Shown here: in pieces, positions 26,198 to 34,319 of the stretch
Layout: every line of letters starts with the position of its first letter
Position numbering within the stretch: position 1 is the first letter of the stretch
DNA from: an uncultured Eubacteriales bacterium
GTDB taxonomy: Bacteria; Bacillota; Clostridia; Oscillospirales; Acutalibacteraceae
Reading direction: 5' to 3'
Length of the DNA stretch: 64,000 nt
Assembly: GCA_934462705.1 (NCBI GenBank)
Contig: CAKSIH010000001.1
Coordinates: 62,001-126,000, forward strand
Position numbers and translations under genes: made by a program
Notes under the pieces: model-generated
Databases searched by the model: none
Seen by the model: only the letters and a program-made list of their open reading frames with translations
Told to the model about the DNA's origin: nothing

Positions 26198-27163
26198 ATG
26201 AAAACAATAGTTGTAGGAAAAAATGATGCGAACCAGAGAATAGATAAATTTTTATCTAAGTCGTTCAAGAGTTTACCAATTGCATTGATGTACAAGAAAA
26301 TAAGAACGAAAGATATTAAGGTAAACGGAAAAAGGTGCAAGCCAGATACAAGATTGGAAGATGGAGACGTTATAAGCATATACGTGAAAGATGAATTGCT
26401 GGAGCAGTCTTACTATAAATATGAGTTTCTAAAAGCACCGAATAATCTTATTATAGCATATGAGGATGATAATGTCATTCTTGTAAATAAACCACAGGGG
26501 CTTATAGTTCATCCGGATGAAAATTATCAAGCCGATTCACTCATATTAAGAATTCAACATTACCTATATGACAAGAAGGAGTACAATCCTTCAGATGAAA
26601 ATTCATTTGTTCCGGCACTTGCGAATCGCATTGACAGAAATACTCAAGGAATTGTAATTGCAGCTAAGAATGCGTCTTCCTTAAGGATTCTCAATAGCAA
26701 AATTAAAAATAGAGAGTTAAAGAAGTTTTATTTATGTATGGTGCATGGAAAATTTGCATCTAAAGAAGGTACACTTAAGGCTTATCTTGAAAAAGACGAG
26801 AATAAAAATAGAGTGTATATACATAAAAATCCTAAGAAAAATGCAAAAACAATTTTGACCAAATATAAGGTCATTAAAGAAAAGGGCAATTTTAGCTTGC
26901 TTGAAATAGAACTTTTAACAGGAAGGACGCATCAAATTCGTGCACATATGGCATATTTGGGGCATCCTTTAGTTGGTGACGGAAAATATGGGAAGAATTT
27001 TTTAAACAAGGTAACAGGATATACCAAGCAAGCCTTATATTCCTATAAGCTCATTTTTGATTTTGAAGAAGATGCTGGAATTTTAAATTACTTAAATAAG
27101 AAAGAAATATTGCTGCCAGTAAAACAATTTATGGAGGATTTTGAAAATTTAAAAGAATATTAA
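26198..27163 (+). CDS. RluA family pseudouridine synthase
   Basis: Isomerises uridines to pseudouridine in rRNA or tRNA. An N-terminal S4 RNA-binding domain (RIDKFLSKSFK to EDGDVISIYV, about residues 12-70) precedes the catalytic domain. The catalytic loop is NRIDRNTQGIVI, a variant of HRLDRDTSG with the catalytic Asp kept. A GRTHQIRAHMAYLGHPLVGD segment is also typical. The ATG at 26198 is used because GGGTGAT lies seven bases upstream. The target site cannot be told from sequence; RluC/RluD-type large-subunit targets are most likely. Confidence 0.92.
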   Translation: MKTIVVGKNDANQRIDKFLSKSFKSLPIALMYKKIRTKDIKVNGKRCKPDTRLEDGDVISIYVKDELLEQSYYKYEFLKAPNNLIIAYEDDNVILVNKPQGLIVHPDENYQADSLILRIQHYLYDKKEYNPSDENSFVPALANRIDRNTQGIVIAAKNASSLRILNSKIKNRELKKFYLCMVHGKFASKEGTLKAYLEKDENKNRVYIHKNPKKNAKTILTKYKVIKEKGNFSLLEIELLTGRTHQIRAHMAYLGHPLVGDGKYGKNFLNKVTGYTKQALYSYKLIFDFEEDAGILNYLNKKEILLPVKQFMEDFENLKEY

Positions 27164-27173
27164 AAATTTTTTC

Positions 27174-27203
27174 TTGAAGTTAAGGTCGGATTTATAGTAT
27201 AAT
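27174..27203 (+). promoter_or_regulatory. Promoter of tRNA-Arg
   Basis: TTGAAG (27174-27179) and TATAAT (27198-27203) are 18 bases apart, about 15 bases before the tRNA. Confidence 0.7.
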
Positions 27204-27218
27204 TTAATTATTAATTAT

Positions 27219-27295
27219 CCGCCCGTAGCGAAGCTGGATATCGCAGCAGATTCCGATTCTGAAGGCCGGGGGTTCAAATCCCTCCGGGCGGGCCA
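27219..27295 (+). tRNA. tRNA-Arg (anticodon CCG), CCA encoded
   Basis: The acceptor stem CCGCCCG pairs with CGGGCGG, followed by discriminator G and encoded CCA. D-arm stem GCGA/TCGC with GG in the loop. The anticodon loop TTCCGAT gives anticodon CCG; the first pair of that stem is a G-A mismatch. The T-arm has GGGGG with TTCAAAT and CCCTC. It decodes CGG, a codon likely to be rare in this AT-rich genome. Confidence 0.93.
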
Positions 27296-27370
27296 TCGGA
27301 GAGTCTCAGAACGCAAATTGCGTATGGGGCATTTTCTTTTTGATAGAATAATTGCTCACAAATAAAAGGC

Positions 27371-27412
27371 AAACCTGTATACTGTTAAAATAGCAGTATA
27401 CAGGTTTTTATT
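27371..27412 (+). terminator. Intrinsic terminator downstream of tRNA-Arg
   Basis: A 14-bp perfect stem (27371-27384 with 27394-27407, 9-base loop) is followed by TTTATTTT. Confidence 0.85.
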
Positions 27413-27427
27413 TTGAAAACTATGATT

Positions 27428-28120
27428 TTAAAACACTCTAAAATGTGCAGCGTTCATTTTTTTTCTTTTTCCTAATTTGGGCTTTGAGTTTCTTATATAT
27501 AACAGTGAAAAAAGTACAACCCCTAAAACAGAAAGCACGATTAAAGAAATGCTAATTCCGAAAACAAGTGGCTCATTATTAAAAAAATTAAGTGTTTTCT
27601 GATTTTCTTTTATAAAATTAAAATCGTCAGTATTTGAGTTATCATTTAACTCAATTTTCCAATCATCAGGACTTAAGGTTTCCTCGACAAATGAGTTATC
27701 ATCAGTTGAGGCATCGGTTTGTTTGCCCAAGGCAATATCACTATTTTTAGAGGGAGTATTTGCTTGTACACTTTTATTTTGTGAAGAAGTATCCTTTTTT
27801 TGCTGATTTTGCTTTTTGATTTGCTGATTTTTATTTTTTTCAGAATCATTGGAATTTGATTTTTGACTCTTTTCAGGTGGCTTTTTTTCAGGTGCTTTAT
27901 TTGTACCTGCTTTTTTTTGATTAGTATTTACTTGATTTGAACCTTTACTGGATTTAGAATTGTCCTTTGCGCTGGCTGGCGTGTCATTTTTTTTAGAACT
28001 TTGTTGCTTTGTAGATGAAGAAGAATTTGTATTTACGTTTGCAGCATAAGAAAAGTTTAAAGGCTGAAGGGTTAAGCAAAGTAAAAGTCCTAAGCCTAGA
28101 AATAATATTAATTTTTTCAT
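27428..28120 (-). CDS. Exported low-complexity protein with C-terminal membrane anchor
   Basis: A 230-residue protein of unknown function. A signal peptide (MKKLILFLGLGLLL, cleavage near FSYAAN at about 26) is followed by ~130 residues rich in Ser, Asn, Gln and Lys. A short acidic region (about 140-180) leads to one membrane helix (about 187-209) and a basic tail ending in MNAAHFRVF. The expected topology is N-out with a short cytoplasmic tail. There is no LPXTG. The same plan, with different sequence, occurs in the protein at 60941-61690. It may be a wall-embedded surface protein; this is inference. Confidence 0.7.
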   Translation of the reverse strand: MKKLILFLGLGLLLCLTLQPLNFSYAANVNTNSSSSTKQQSSKKNDTPASAKDNSKSSKGSNQVNTNQKKAGTNKAPEKKPPEKSQKSNSNDSEKNKNQQIKKQNQQKKDTSSQNKSVQANTPSKNSDIALGKQTDASTDDNSFVEETLSPDDWKIELNDNSNTDDFNFIKENQKTLNFFNNEPLVFGISISLIVLSVLGVVLFSLLYIRNSKPKLGKRKKMNAAHFRVF

Positions 28121-28153
28121 ATTTTACATCCTTTTTATTTATACTATATTTAA

Positions 28154-28183
28154 ATAATACCACAAAAATATCAATAGATTCAA
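28154..28183 (-). promoter_or_regulatory. Probable promoter of the exported low-complexity protein gene
   Basis: On the minus strand TTGAAT (28178-28183) and TATTAT (28154-28159) are 18 bases apart, some 35 bases before the ATG. Confidence 0.55.
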
Positions 28184-28364
28184 GTTTTCATTTTTTATGT
28201 AAAAACGGGGGAAATTATAGGCAATATCGAATAAATGGACTATCCATAATAATCTTATAATTGTTCAAAATATTACAGCGAGTTAAGACAAGCTATCTTA
28301 AAAATTACTGATATACTTTGATTTGAAATACCAACAATGCCGTGTAAATAGGATGGTGCTTTAA

Positions 28365-30689
28365 ATGAGAGTATTACAACAGGAAACAAAAAAATTTGCT
28401 CAGAAAGTAATTTCATCAAGAACGTTAAAAGTAATTAGCAGAAATTTAATATGTTTTTTAATAGCAATATTGGTTTCACGTGGAAGGTTATTTAGCGATT
28501 ACCTGCCATATGGAATAGCCCTTTTAGCGGCAGTTCCATACAATTTAATATGGACATCTTTGTTGGGATGCATTATTAGCTATATTTTGCCGGCTGAAAT
28601 TAATATAGGCATGCGGTACATATCAACAGCAATTTCTGTTTGTGCAATAAGATGGACATTTAACGACTTGCCTAAAATTAAAGAGCATGTATTATTTTCA
28701 CCAATAATAGCGTTTGCTAGTACAATAATTACGGGAGTGGCTGTGAATAAATCAGGTTTAGCTGACTTCAATTTGATTCTTCTATATTTAACTGAAGCAA
28801 TGATTGCCGGAGTATCAGCATATTTTTTTAAGGAAACATTTGATACTGTTGAAAAAAAGGGGAGACTGATTTTAAGTCAGATAGAGCTTGCGTATTTGTG
28901 CTTCAGTTTTTTTGTATTGATATTAACGCTGTCAGAGATAACAATCGGCTACCTTTCGCTTGGCAGAATTGTAAACATGCTTGTAATTCTATTTTGCTCA
29001 AGATATTTGGGCGTCATGGGAGGAAGCATAGCAGGGATAACAGCTGCAGCAGTTTTGGGGTTATCGTTTAAAAACCCTACATATATACCCGTGGCGTATG
29101 CTTTTGGAGGCCTTCTTTCAGGGATACTTTCAGGTTTTGGAAAATCAATTTGTACAGCATTTTTTTTCCTTGTAAATATAATTGTAGCAGTGCAAAGTGA
29201 TAACCCTGTTATAATTTTAACCTGTATTTATGAATCTTTAGCAGCTTCCATAATCTTTATGTTTTTACCAGATTACTGGGGAAGTATATTTTTAAGCGTG
29301 TTTTATTATCCTTCCGATAGTAATACGAGATCTGCCTACCTAAAAGATGCAATTACAATGAAGTTAAATTTTGCATCTGGAGCTCTAATGAATATTTCAA
29401 CGGCTATTAATAAAGTCACAGAAAAGTTAACAGAAATAAATAAGCAAGATATAACATCTGTATATTTAAAGTCAATCGGTTCAGTTTGTAACAATTGCGG
29501 ACTTAGAGTGTTTTGCTATGAAGCTAAAAAAGATGATACTATTTCTGCTTTTGAACATGTTACAGATGCACTTAAATCTTCGGGTGAGTTGGAGGTAAAA
29601 AATTTTAATAAAGAATTTATAAAACGTTGCTGCAAAATAGACGAGCTATCTAAAGCAATTAATCTATACTATAAAGACTATGCTATTCAAACCGTAGCAA
29701 AACAGCGAATTGATGAGGTTAGGGGTTTTATATCAGAACAATTTGCAGACATAGGAAATATACTTTACGATATTTCAAAGGAGTTTGAAACATATGATAA
29801 GTTTGATGATGATTCAGCCCAGAGGATAATGATAATGTTGAAAAGGCATGATATTATACCAATGGACGTAAGCTGCAGAGTAAATAAATTTGATAGAATG
29901 ACAGTAGAGATAGGCATAATAGGTAAGGAAAGAAGGCAAATTGAGAAAATACCACTGCAAGGAGAAGTGTCAAAATGCTGTGCAAGGGCAATGGATTTAC
30001 CTGTTATAACAGTAGCACAAGAAAAAAGCAAGATAATGCTTTGCGAGCAGGCAGCTTTTGAAGTTAAAATAGGTGTAGCACAACATGTGTATAAAAATGG
30101 AACCCTTTGCGGTGATAGCTATAAATATTTTAATGATGGCATGGGAAGAATGGATTTTATTTTAAGTGATGGTATGGGTACGGGCGGAAGAGCTGCGATT
30201 GAAGGATCAATGTCTTGTGAAATAATGAAGCTTTTAATGCAGTCCGGAATAGGGTTTGAAACGGCTGCCAAACTTACCAATTCTGCTTTAATTGTAAAAT
30301 CTGAGGATGAATTTTTATCAACTCTAGACGTTTTGTGCGTTGATATGTTTACAGGTAAAATAGAATTTTTAAAGGCTGGAGCACCGTTTACATTAATAAA
30401 GAAAAAAAACGAAATAAGGAAAATAGATTTACCGTCATTGCCAATTGGAATATTAAAAGATATAGAATTTAAAACGTTGAGCGAAAAACTTGAAAGTCAC
30501 GACAAGGTATTGATGTTTTCAGATGGAGCATTGTATAAAGAGGACTGGATATGTGATGAATTAAATGGATGGAGTAAAGAGGATGCACAAGTCTTTGCAG
30601 AAAGAATTGTGGATAAAGCAGCTAAAATGAGAGAATCTGAAAGTGATGATGACATAACAGTTATAGCAATACATTTGGTAGAACGGTAG
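28365..30689 (+). CDS. spoIIE: Stage II sporulation protein E, serine phosphatase
   Basis: Membrane-bound PP2C phosphatase that dephosphorylates SpoIIAA to activate sigma-F in the forespore. The 774 residues divide into an N-terminal region with about ten membrane helices (residues ~20-320), a linker with CNNCGLRVFC cysteines, and a C-terminal PP2C domain (about 570-774). Metal motifs LSDGMGTGGRAAIEG, LKAGAPFTLI and FSDGALYKED, and DDDITVIAI, are visible. Start ATG at 28365 with AGGATGG upstream. Its presence with spoIIP and gpr shows a spore-former. I found no clear Spo0A box by eye. Confidence 0.96.
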   Translation: MRVLQQETKKFAQKVISSRTLKVISRNLICFLIAILVSRGRLFSDYLPYGIALLAAVPYNLIWTSLLGCIISYILPAEINIGMRYISTAISVCAIRWTFNDLPKIKEHVLFSPIIAFASTIITGVAVNKSGLADFNLILLYLTEAMIAGVSAYFFKETFDTVEKKGRLILSQIELAYLCFSFFVLILTLSEITIGYLSLGRIVNMLVILFCSRYLGVMGGSIAGITAAAVLGLSFKNPTYIPVAYAFGGLLSGILSGFGKSICTAFFFLVNIIVAVQSDNPVIILTCIYESLAASIIFMFLPDYWGSIFLSVFYYPSDSNTRSAYLKDAITMKLNFASGALMNISTAINKVTEKLTEINKQDITSVYLKSIGSVCNNCGLRVFCYEAKKDDTISAFEHVTDALKSSGELEVKNFNKEFIKRCCKIDELSKAINLYYKDYAIQTVAKQRIDEVRGFISEQFADIGNILYDISKEFETYDKFDDDSAQRIMIMLKRHDIIPMDVSCRVNKFDRMTVEIGIIGKERRQIEKIPLQGEVSKCCARAMDLPVITVAQEKSKIMLCEQAAFEVKIGVAQHVYKNGTLCGDSYKYFNDGMGRMDFILSDGMGTGGRAAIEGSMSCEIMKLLMQSGIGFETAAKLTNSALIVKSEDEFLSTLDVLCVDMFTGKIEFLKAGAPFTLIKKKNEIRKIDLPSLPIGILKDIEFKTLSEKLESHDKVLMFSDGALYKEDWICDELNGWSKEDAQVFAERIVDKAAKMRESESDDDITVIAIHLVER

Positions 30690-30734
30690 GCTTTTAAATG
30701 TTTTGCAGCTTTGTATTGCACTTTTTGCCTGAGA

Positions 30735-30820
30735 CGGGCCGCAAGGCCCCGAAGCTTTAAAGCTTCGGTAAATGGCTTTCTAAGCCATTTTGCAAGCTTC
30801 GCTTGCGGCCTTGCGGCCCG
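30735..30820. repeat. GC-rich cloverleaf repeat, copy D (inverted)
   Basis: A 14-bp perfect closing stem (30735-30748 with 30807-30820) encloses hairpins 30749-30768 (CCGAAGCT arms), 30770-30790 (AAATGGCTT arms) and 30792-30806 (the GCAAGC/TTC/GCTTGC hairpin of copies A and C). The hairpin order is the reverse of A and C, so the copy is inverted. It lies between convergent spoIIE and tatD. Confidence 0.85.
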
Positions 30821-30855
30821 AATTAAAGTGGCAGGTGTTACCTTAAAGTCAATTA

Positions 30856-30885
30856 AAGGCGCCGCGCGATATCGCGCGGCGCCTT
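30856..30885. terminator. 30-bp perfect GC-rich palindrome between convergent genes
   Basis: AAGGCGCC through GGCGCCTT reads identically on both strands with no loop. It sits six bases from the tatD stop and beyond spoIIE. It may stop transcription from both sides, although T-runs are weak. Confidence 0.55.
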
Positions 30886-30890
30886 CCTAT

Positions 30891-31658
30891 TTACACTTTA
30901 ATAGAAAAAAGTTTTTCAGTATTATTTTTTGTTGTTAAAAGCAAATCATTAACCTCAATACCCTTAAGATCTGCAATTTTTTTTGCTGTATATTTAATCA
31001 TAGAGGAATCACACCTATTACCACGAAGCGGTACAGGAGCCATATACGGGCAATCAGTTTCAAGCAAAAGCTTATCAAGGGGTATCTTTTGTGCTACTAA
31101 AACAGGATTTTTAGCATTCTTAAAAGTAACAACACCGCCAAGTCCAATATACATGCCGAGTTTAACAATTTCATCTGCCATTTCAGGGCTGCCGGAGAAA
31201 CAATGCACGACACCCTTTGGCTTATATTTCTTTAAAAGTTCTAAGGTGTCGCCGTGGGCATCTCTGTCATGTATTATTACTGGCATAGAGGTTTCAATAG
31301 CAAGTTTAAGTTGATTTTCAAAGACTTGTTTTTGAATTTCCTTGGAAGGTTGTTCATAATGGTAGTCAAGACCGATTTCACCAATAGCAACGACTTTGTC
31401 TTTTTTGAGCATACTCTTCAAAGTGTCAATGTAGTTACAAGGCAGATTATCAGCTTCATTAGGATGAATTCCAACGGCAGCCCAGATAAAAGGATATTTT
31501 TCGGAAAGATCAATGCTAGCTTGAGAAGTTTTAAGGTCAGCACCAACATTTATAAGCCCGCAAATATCATTGACAATTAATTTTTTCAACAATGAATCTC
31601 GGTCGCTGTTGAAAGTTTTATCATCATAGTGTGCATGAGAATCAAAAATTAAGTTCAT
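30891..31658 (-). CDS. tatD: TatD family metal-dependent hydrolase (DNase)
   Basis: TIM-barrel metal hydrolase; TatD proteins act as 3'-5' exonucleases in DNA or RNA quality control. Metal ligands are visible: FDSHAHYDD at the start, GEIGLDYHYE, VIIHDRDAH, VHCFSGS, and ETDCPYMAP. The ATG at 31656-31658 (MNLIFDSHAH) with TAGGTGG upstream is chosen; the frame extends 9 bases further to a GTG inside that ribosome site. It starts 12 bases after metG, and the metG-tatD order is a common Firmicute arrangement. Confidence 0.95.
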   Translation of the reverse strand: MNLIFDSHAHYDDKTFNSDRDSLLKKLIVNDICGLINVGADLKTSQASIDLSEKYPFIWAAVGIHPNEADNLPCNYIDTLKSMLKKDKVVAIGEIGLDYHYEQPSKEIQKQVFENQLKLAIETSMPVIIHDRDAHGDTLELLKKYKPKGVVHCFSGSPEMADEIVKLGMYIGLGGVVTFKNAKNPVLVAQKIPLDKLLLETDCPYMAPVPLRGNRCDSSMIKYTAKKIADLKGIEVNDLLLTTKNNTEKLFSIKV

Positions 31659-31670
31659 ATAAACCACCTA

Positions 31671-33239
31671 TTAAATTAAAGAATTAAGTTCATCAATTTC
31701 TTTTTGGACATCAATACGTGGAAACAAATTTTCCCCTTTTTTAACAATGTTACCAGGTTTTAAAGTACCCCAAAAACTTGCACTTTCAAATGATAATATA
31801 TCTTTAGTAAAACCTAGTTGTTTCCATATTTTGGGTGAGGTGTTTGGCATAAAAGGCTCAATTAATATCGATACGATTCTCAAAGTTTCACAAAGATTAT
31901 ATAAAACACAGGCAAGTCGAGGTTCATTTTTCGGATCTTTGCTTAAAGCCCAAGGCATAGTTTCATCTATATACTTATTAGCTCTCGAGATAAGTTTCCA
32001 AATTTCAGAAAGAGAATTTGAAAATTTAAAGTTTTCCATATGAGCTTGAACTTTCTTCGAGAGTCCGGAAGCCATAGAAATTAAATCATTATCAAGCTCA
32101 TCATCCTTCATTTGTGAAGGTATTATCCCACTAAAATATTTCTGGACCATTGCTGCAGTTCTTGAAACAAGGTTTCCAAGATCATTTGCTAGGTCAGAGT
32201 TTATACGATTTATCAAAGCCTCATTTGTAAATATGCTGTCGGAGCCAAAAGGAATCTCTCTCATAAGAAAATATTTTATAGCGTCAACGCCATATCTTGA
32301 GCATAAAATTCCAGGGTCAACAACATTGCCTTTAGATTTAGACATTTTTGTTCCATCCCCAAAAAGCAGCCAACCGTGCCCGTAAATCTTTTTAGGTAAT
32401 GGCAAACCAAGGGCTATTAATATAGCAGGCCAGATAATTGCATGAAATCTTATAATTTCTTTCCCTACAAAATGCACATCAGCAGGCCAATATTTTTGAT
32501 ATTCACTGTCGTCATCGCTGCTAAATCCTAAAGCAGTAATGTAATTTGTCAAGGCATCTAGCCAAACATAAACAACATGCTTTTTATCGAAGGTAACAGG
32601 GATTCCCCAAGAAAAGCTGGTTCTGCTAACACACAGATCATGAAGCCCTGATTTAATAAAGCTGATCATTTCATTTTTACGACTTTCAGGCTGTATAAAG
32701 TCAGGGTTATCTTGATAAAGTTTTAATAATTTATCAGCATATTTTGAGAGCTTAAAGAAATAGGCTTCTTCCTTAGTAGCTTTTACTTCTCTTCCACAGT
32801 CCGGGCACTTACCTGAAACTAACTGTGTTTCAGTCCAAAAAGATTCACAAGGGGTGCAGTAAAGACCTTCGTAGCTTCCCGTATATATTTCTCCCTTTTT
32901 ATAGAGGGCATTAAAAATTTTTTGAACAGCAACCTTATGCTTTTCATCAGTTGTTCTTATGAATTTGTCATTTGAAATATCAAGTATATCCCATAAATTC
33001 TTAAACTCACAGACGAGTGAATCTACATATTCTTTAGGTGTAATTCCGGCTTTGTTTGCGTTTAATTCAATTTTTTGACCATGTTCATCGGTGCCTGTTA
33101 AAAACATTACATCATAACCGCAAAGCCGTTTATATCGTGCCATAACATCTGCGGCAACTGTACAATAGCTGTGACCAAGATGAGGGTTTCCCGAAGGGTA
33201 ATAAATAGGTGTGGTTATATAAAAAGTTTTTTTGTTCAT
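31671..33239 (-). CDS. metG: Methionyl-tRNA synthetase (short form)
   Basis: Charges tRNA-Met. The class I signatures are PSGNPHLGHSY (HIGH equivalent) and KMSKSKGN (KMSKS). A zinc-knuckle insertion carries CTPCESFW and CPDCGREV. The protein is about 522 residues and lacks the C-terminal EMAP/Trbp111-like dimerisation domain found in longer MetRS. The ATG at 33237-33239 has GGAGAG upstream; the frame continues upstream but without a matching start. A 44-codon gene and a consensus promoter lie directly upstream; I see no T-box in that short leader. Confidence 0.97.
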   Translation of the reverse strand: MNKKTFYITTPIYYPSGNPHLGHSYCTVAADVMARYKRLCGYDVMFLTGTDEHGQKIELNANKAGITPKEYVDSLVCEFKNLWDILDISNDKFIRTTDEKHKVAVQKIFNALYKKGEIYTGSYEGLYCTPCESFWTETQLVSGKCPDCGREVKATKEEAYFFKLSKYADKLLKLYQDNPDFIQPESRKNEMISFIKSGLHDLCVSRTSFSWGIPVTFDKKHVVYVWLDALTNYITALGFSSDDDSEYQKYWPADVHFVGKEIIRFHAIIWPAILIALGLPLPKKIYGHGWLLFGDGTKMSKSKGNVVDPGILCSRYGVDAIKYFLMREIPFGSDSIFTNEALINRINSDLANDLGNLVSRTAAMVQKYFSGIIPSQMKDDELDNDLISMASGLSKKVQAHMENFKFSNSLSEIWKLISRANKYIDETMPWALSKDPKNEPRLACVLYNLCETLRIVSILIEPFMPNTSPKIWKQLGFTKDILSFESASFWGTLKPGNIVKKGENLFPRIDVQKEIDELNSLI

Positions 33240-33259
33240 AATTACTCTCCTATAAAATG

Positions 33260-33394
33260 TTATCTTATGAGACAGGTAAAAATAGATCCAACCAGAAGAG
33301 AGACACATATTCCTGCGGTAATTTTAACTAGAAGGGCATGTGAAGAGGCGTACCCCTTTTTTTTCTTAAAAGTTTCAGGCGTATTTTGTTTCAT
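33260..33394 (-). CDS. 44-residue single-pass membrane protein upstream of metG
   Basis: A complete small ORF from ATG at 33392-33394 to TAA at 33260-33262, with GGAGAT seven bases before the start. The product begins MKQNTPETFKKKKGYASSH and then has one hydrophobic helix (ALLVKITAGICVSLLVGSIF) with two cysteines, ending CLIR. It lies within the metG transcript, 20 bases before metG. It could be a small membrane protein in its own right or a translated leader; I do not recognise a family. Confidence 0.65.
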   Translation of the reverse strand: MKQNTPETFKKKKGYASSHALLVKITAGICVSLLVGSIFTCLIR

Positions 33395-33427
33395 TTTACA
33401 CTATCTCCAATCGTTATATAATAATTT

Positions 33428-33456
33428 ATTATACCTTATTATATAAAATAGTTCAA
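33428..33456 (-). promoter_or_regulatory. Promoter of the metG-tatD operon
   Basis: On the minus strand TTGAAC (33451-33456) and TATAAT (33428-33433) are 17 bases apart. Transcription would begin near 33421 and include the 44-codon ORF. Confidence 0.75.
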
Positions 33457-33520
33457 CTTAAAAAGAAGCGGACTTTGTATATGTAGCGCAGACCCCAGAA
33501 GGGGCAAGATATTTAGGCAT

Positions 33521-34192
33521 TCAGGTGCATAATTTTCCATCCATAATTTTTATTACTCTTGAAGCAGATTTAGCAATTTTATCATCATGAGTTATTAATA
33601 TTACTGTTTTTTTCTCTGAGTTTAGTGATTTTAATATTGACAAAACTTCCTCGCCTGCTGCTGAGTCTAGATTCCCAGTGGGCTCGTCGGCTAAAATTAT
33701 ACTTGGATTTCCAGCAATGGCTCTTGCAATAGCTGTGCGTTGCTGCTGCCCTCCAGATAATTGTGCTGGTTTATGGTTTAACCTTTCACTAAGACCAACT
33801 TTAAAAAGCGCCTCTTTAGCAAGAATTATTCGTTTAGATTTGGGCATACCCCTATATATAAGTGGAAGTTCTACATTTTCTAATGCTGTTAAATTTGGAA
33901 TGAGATTAAAACTTTGAAATATGAATCCTACCATTTTATTTCTTATTTCTGCTAAATTATTTTCTTTTATTTTAAAAACAGGGTTTCCAAAAAGATAATA
34001 TTCCCCAGAGCTAGGTGTATCAAGAAAACCTAAAATATTCATCAGGGTTGATTTTCCGGATCCAGATTTTCCAATAATTGTGACAAATTCGCCTTCATTT
34101 ATTTTTAAGCTGATATTGTTTAGCGCAAATAAATCATTGCTGCCAACGCGGTATTTTTTACATATGTTTTTTATATCAATTAGTATGTTCAT
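33521..34192 (-). CDS. ABC transporter ATP-binding protein (LolD/MacB type), orphan
   Basis: A 223-residue ATPase of the LolD/FtsE/MacB group. Walker A GKSGSGKSTL, the Q-loop FIFQSFNLIPNLTALENVELPL, signature LSGGQQQRTAIARA, Walker B IILADEPTGNLD and the H-loop LITHDDKIA are all intact. Such ATPases normally pair with FtsX-like permeases that export peptides or act in antimicrobial-peptide resistance. No permease gene lies on either side here: the upstream neighbour is a divergent phosphohexomutase. The partner must be encoded elsewhere. Confidence 0.9.
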   Translation of the reverse strand: MNILIDIKNICKKYRVGSNDLFALNNISLKINEGEFVTIIGKSGSGKSTLMNILGFLDTPSSGEYYLFGNPVFKIKENNLAEIRNKMVGFIFQSFNLIPNLTALENVELPLIYRGMPKSKRIILAKEALFKVGLSERLNHKPAQLSGGQQQRTAIARAIAGNPSIILADEPTGNLDSAAGEEVLSILKSLNSEKKTVILITHDDKIAKSASRVIKIMDGKLCT

Positions 34193-34319
34193 AGTATCAC
34201 CTTTTTTATTTTAAGTATATAAGTTAGTATTATCATTATTGGATTAAAAATCCAGGAGAAATAGACTTTGAAAAAAATTTATTTTATAATTAAATTAAAT
34301 TATGTAAAGGATGGTTTAT

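Noticed and set aside
33240..33420. T-box riboswitch in the metG leader
   Set aside because: The leader is short and occupied by a 44-codon ORF; no T-box sequence or specifier stem is visible.
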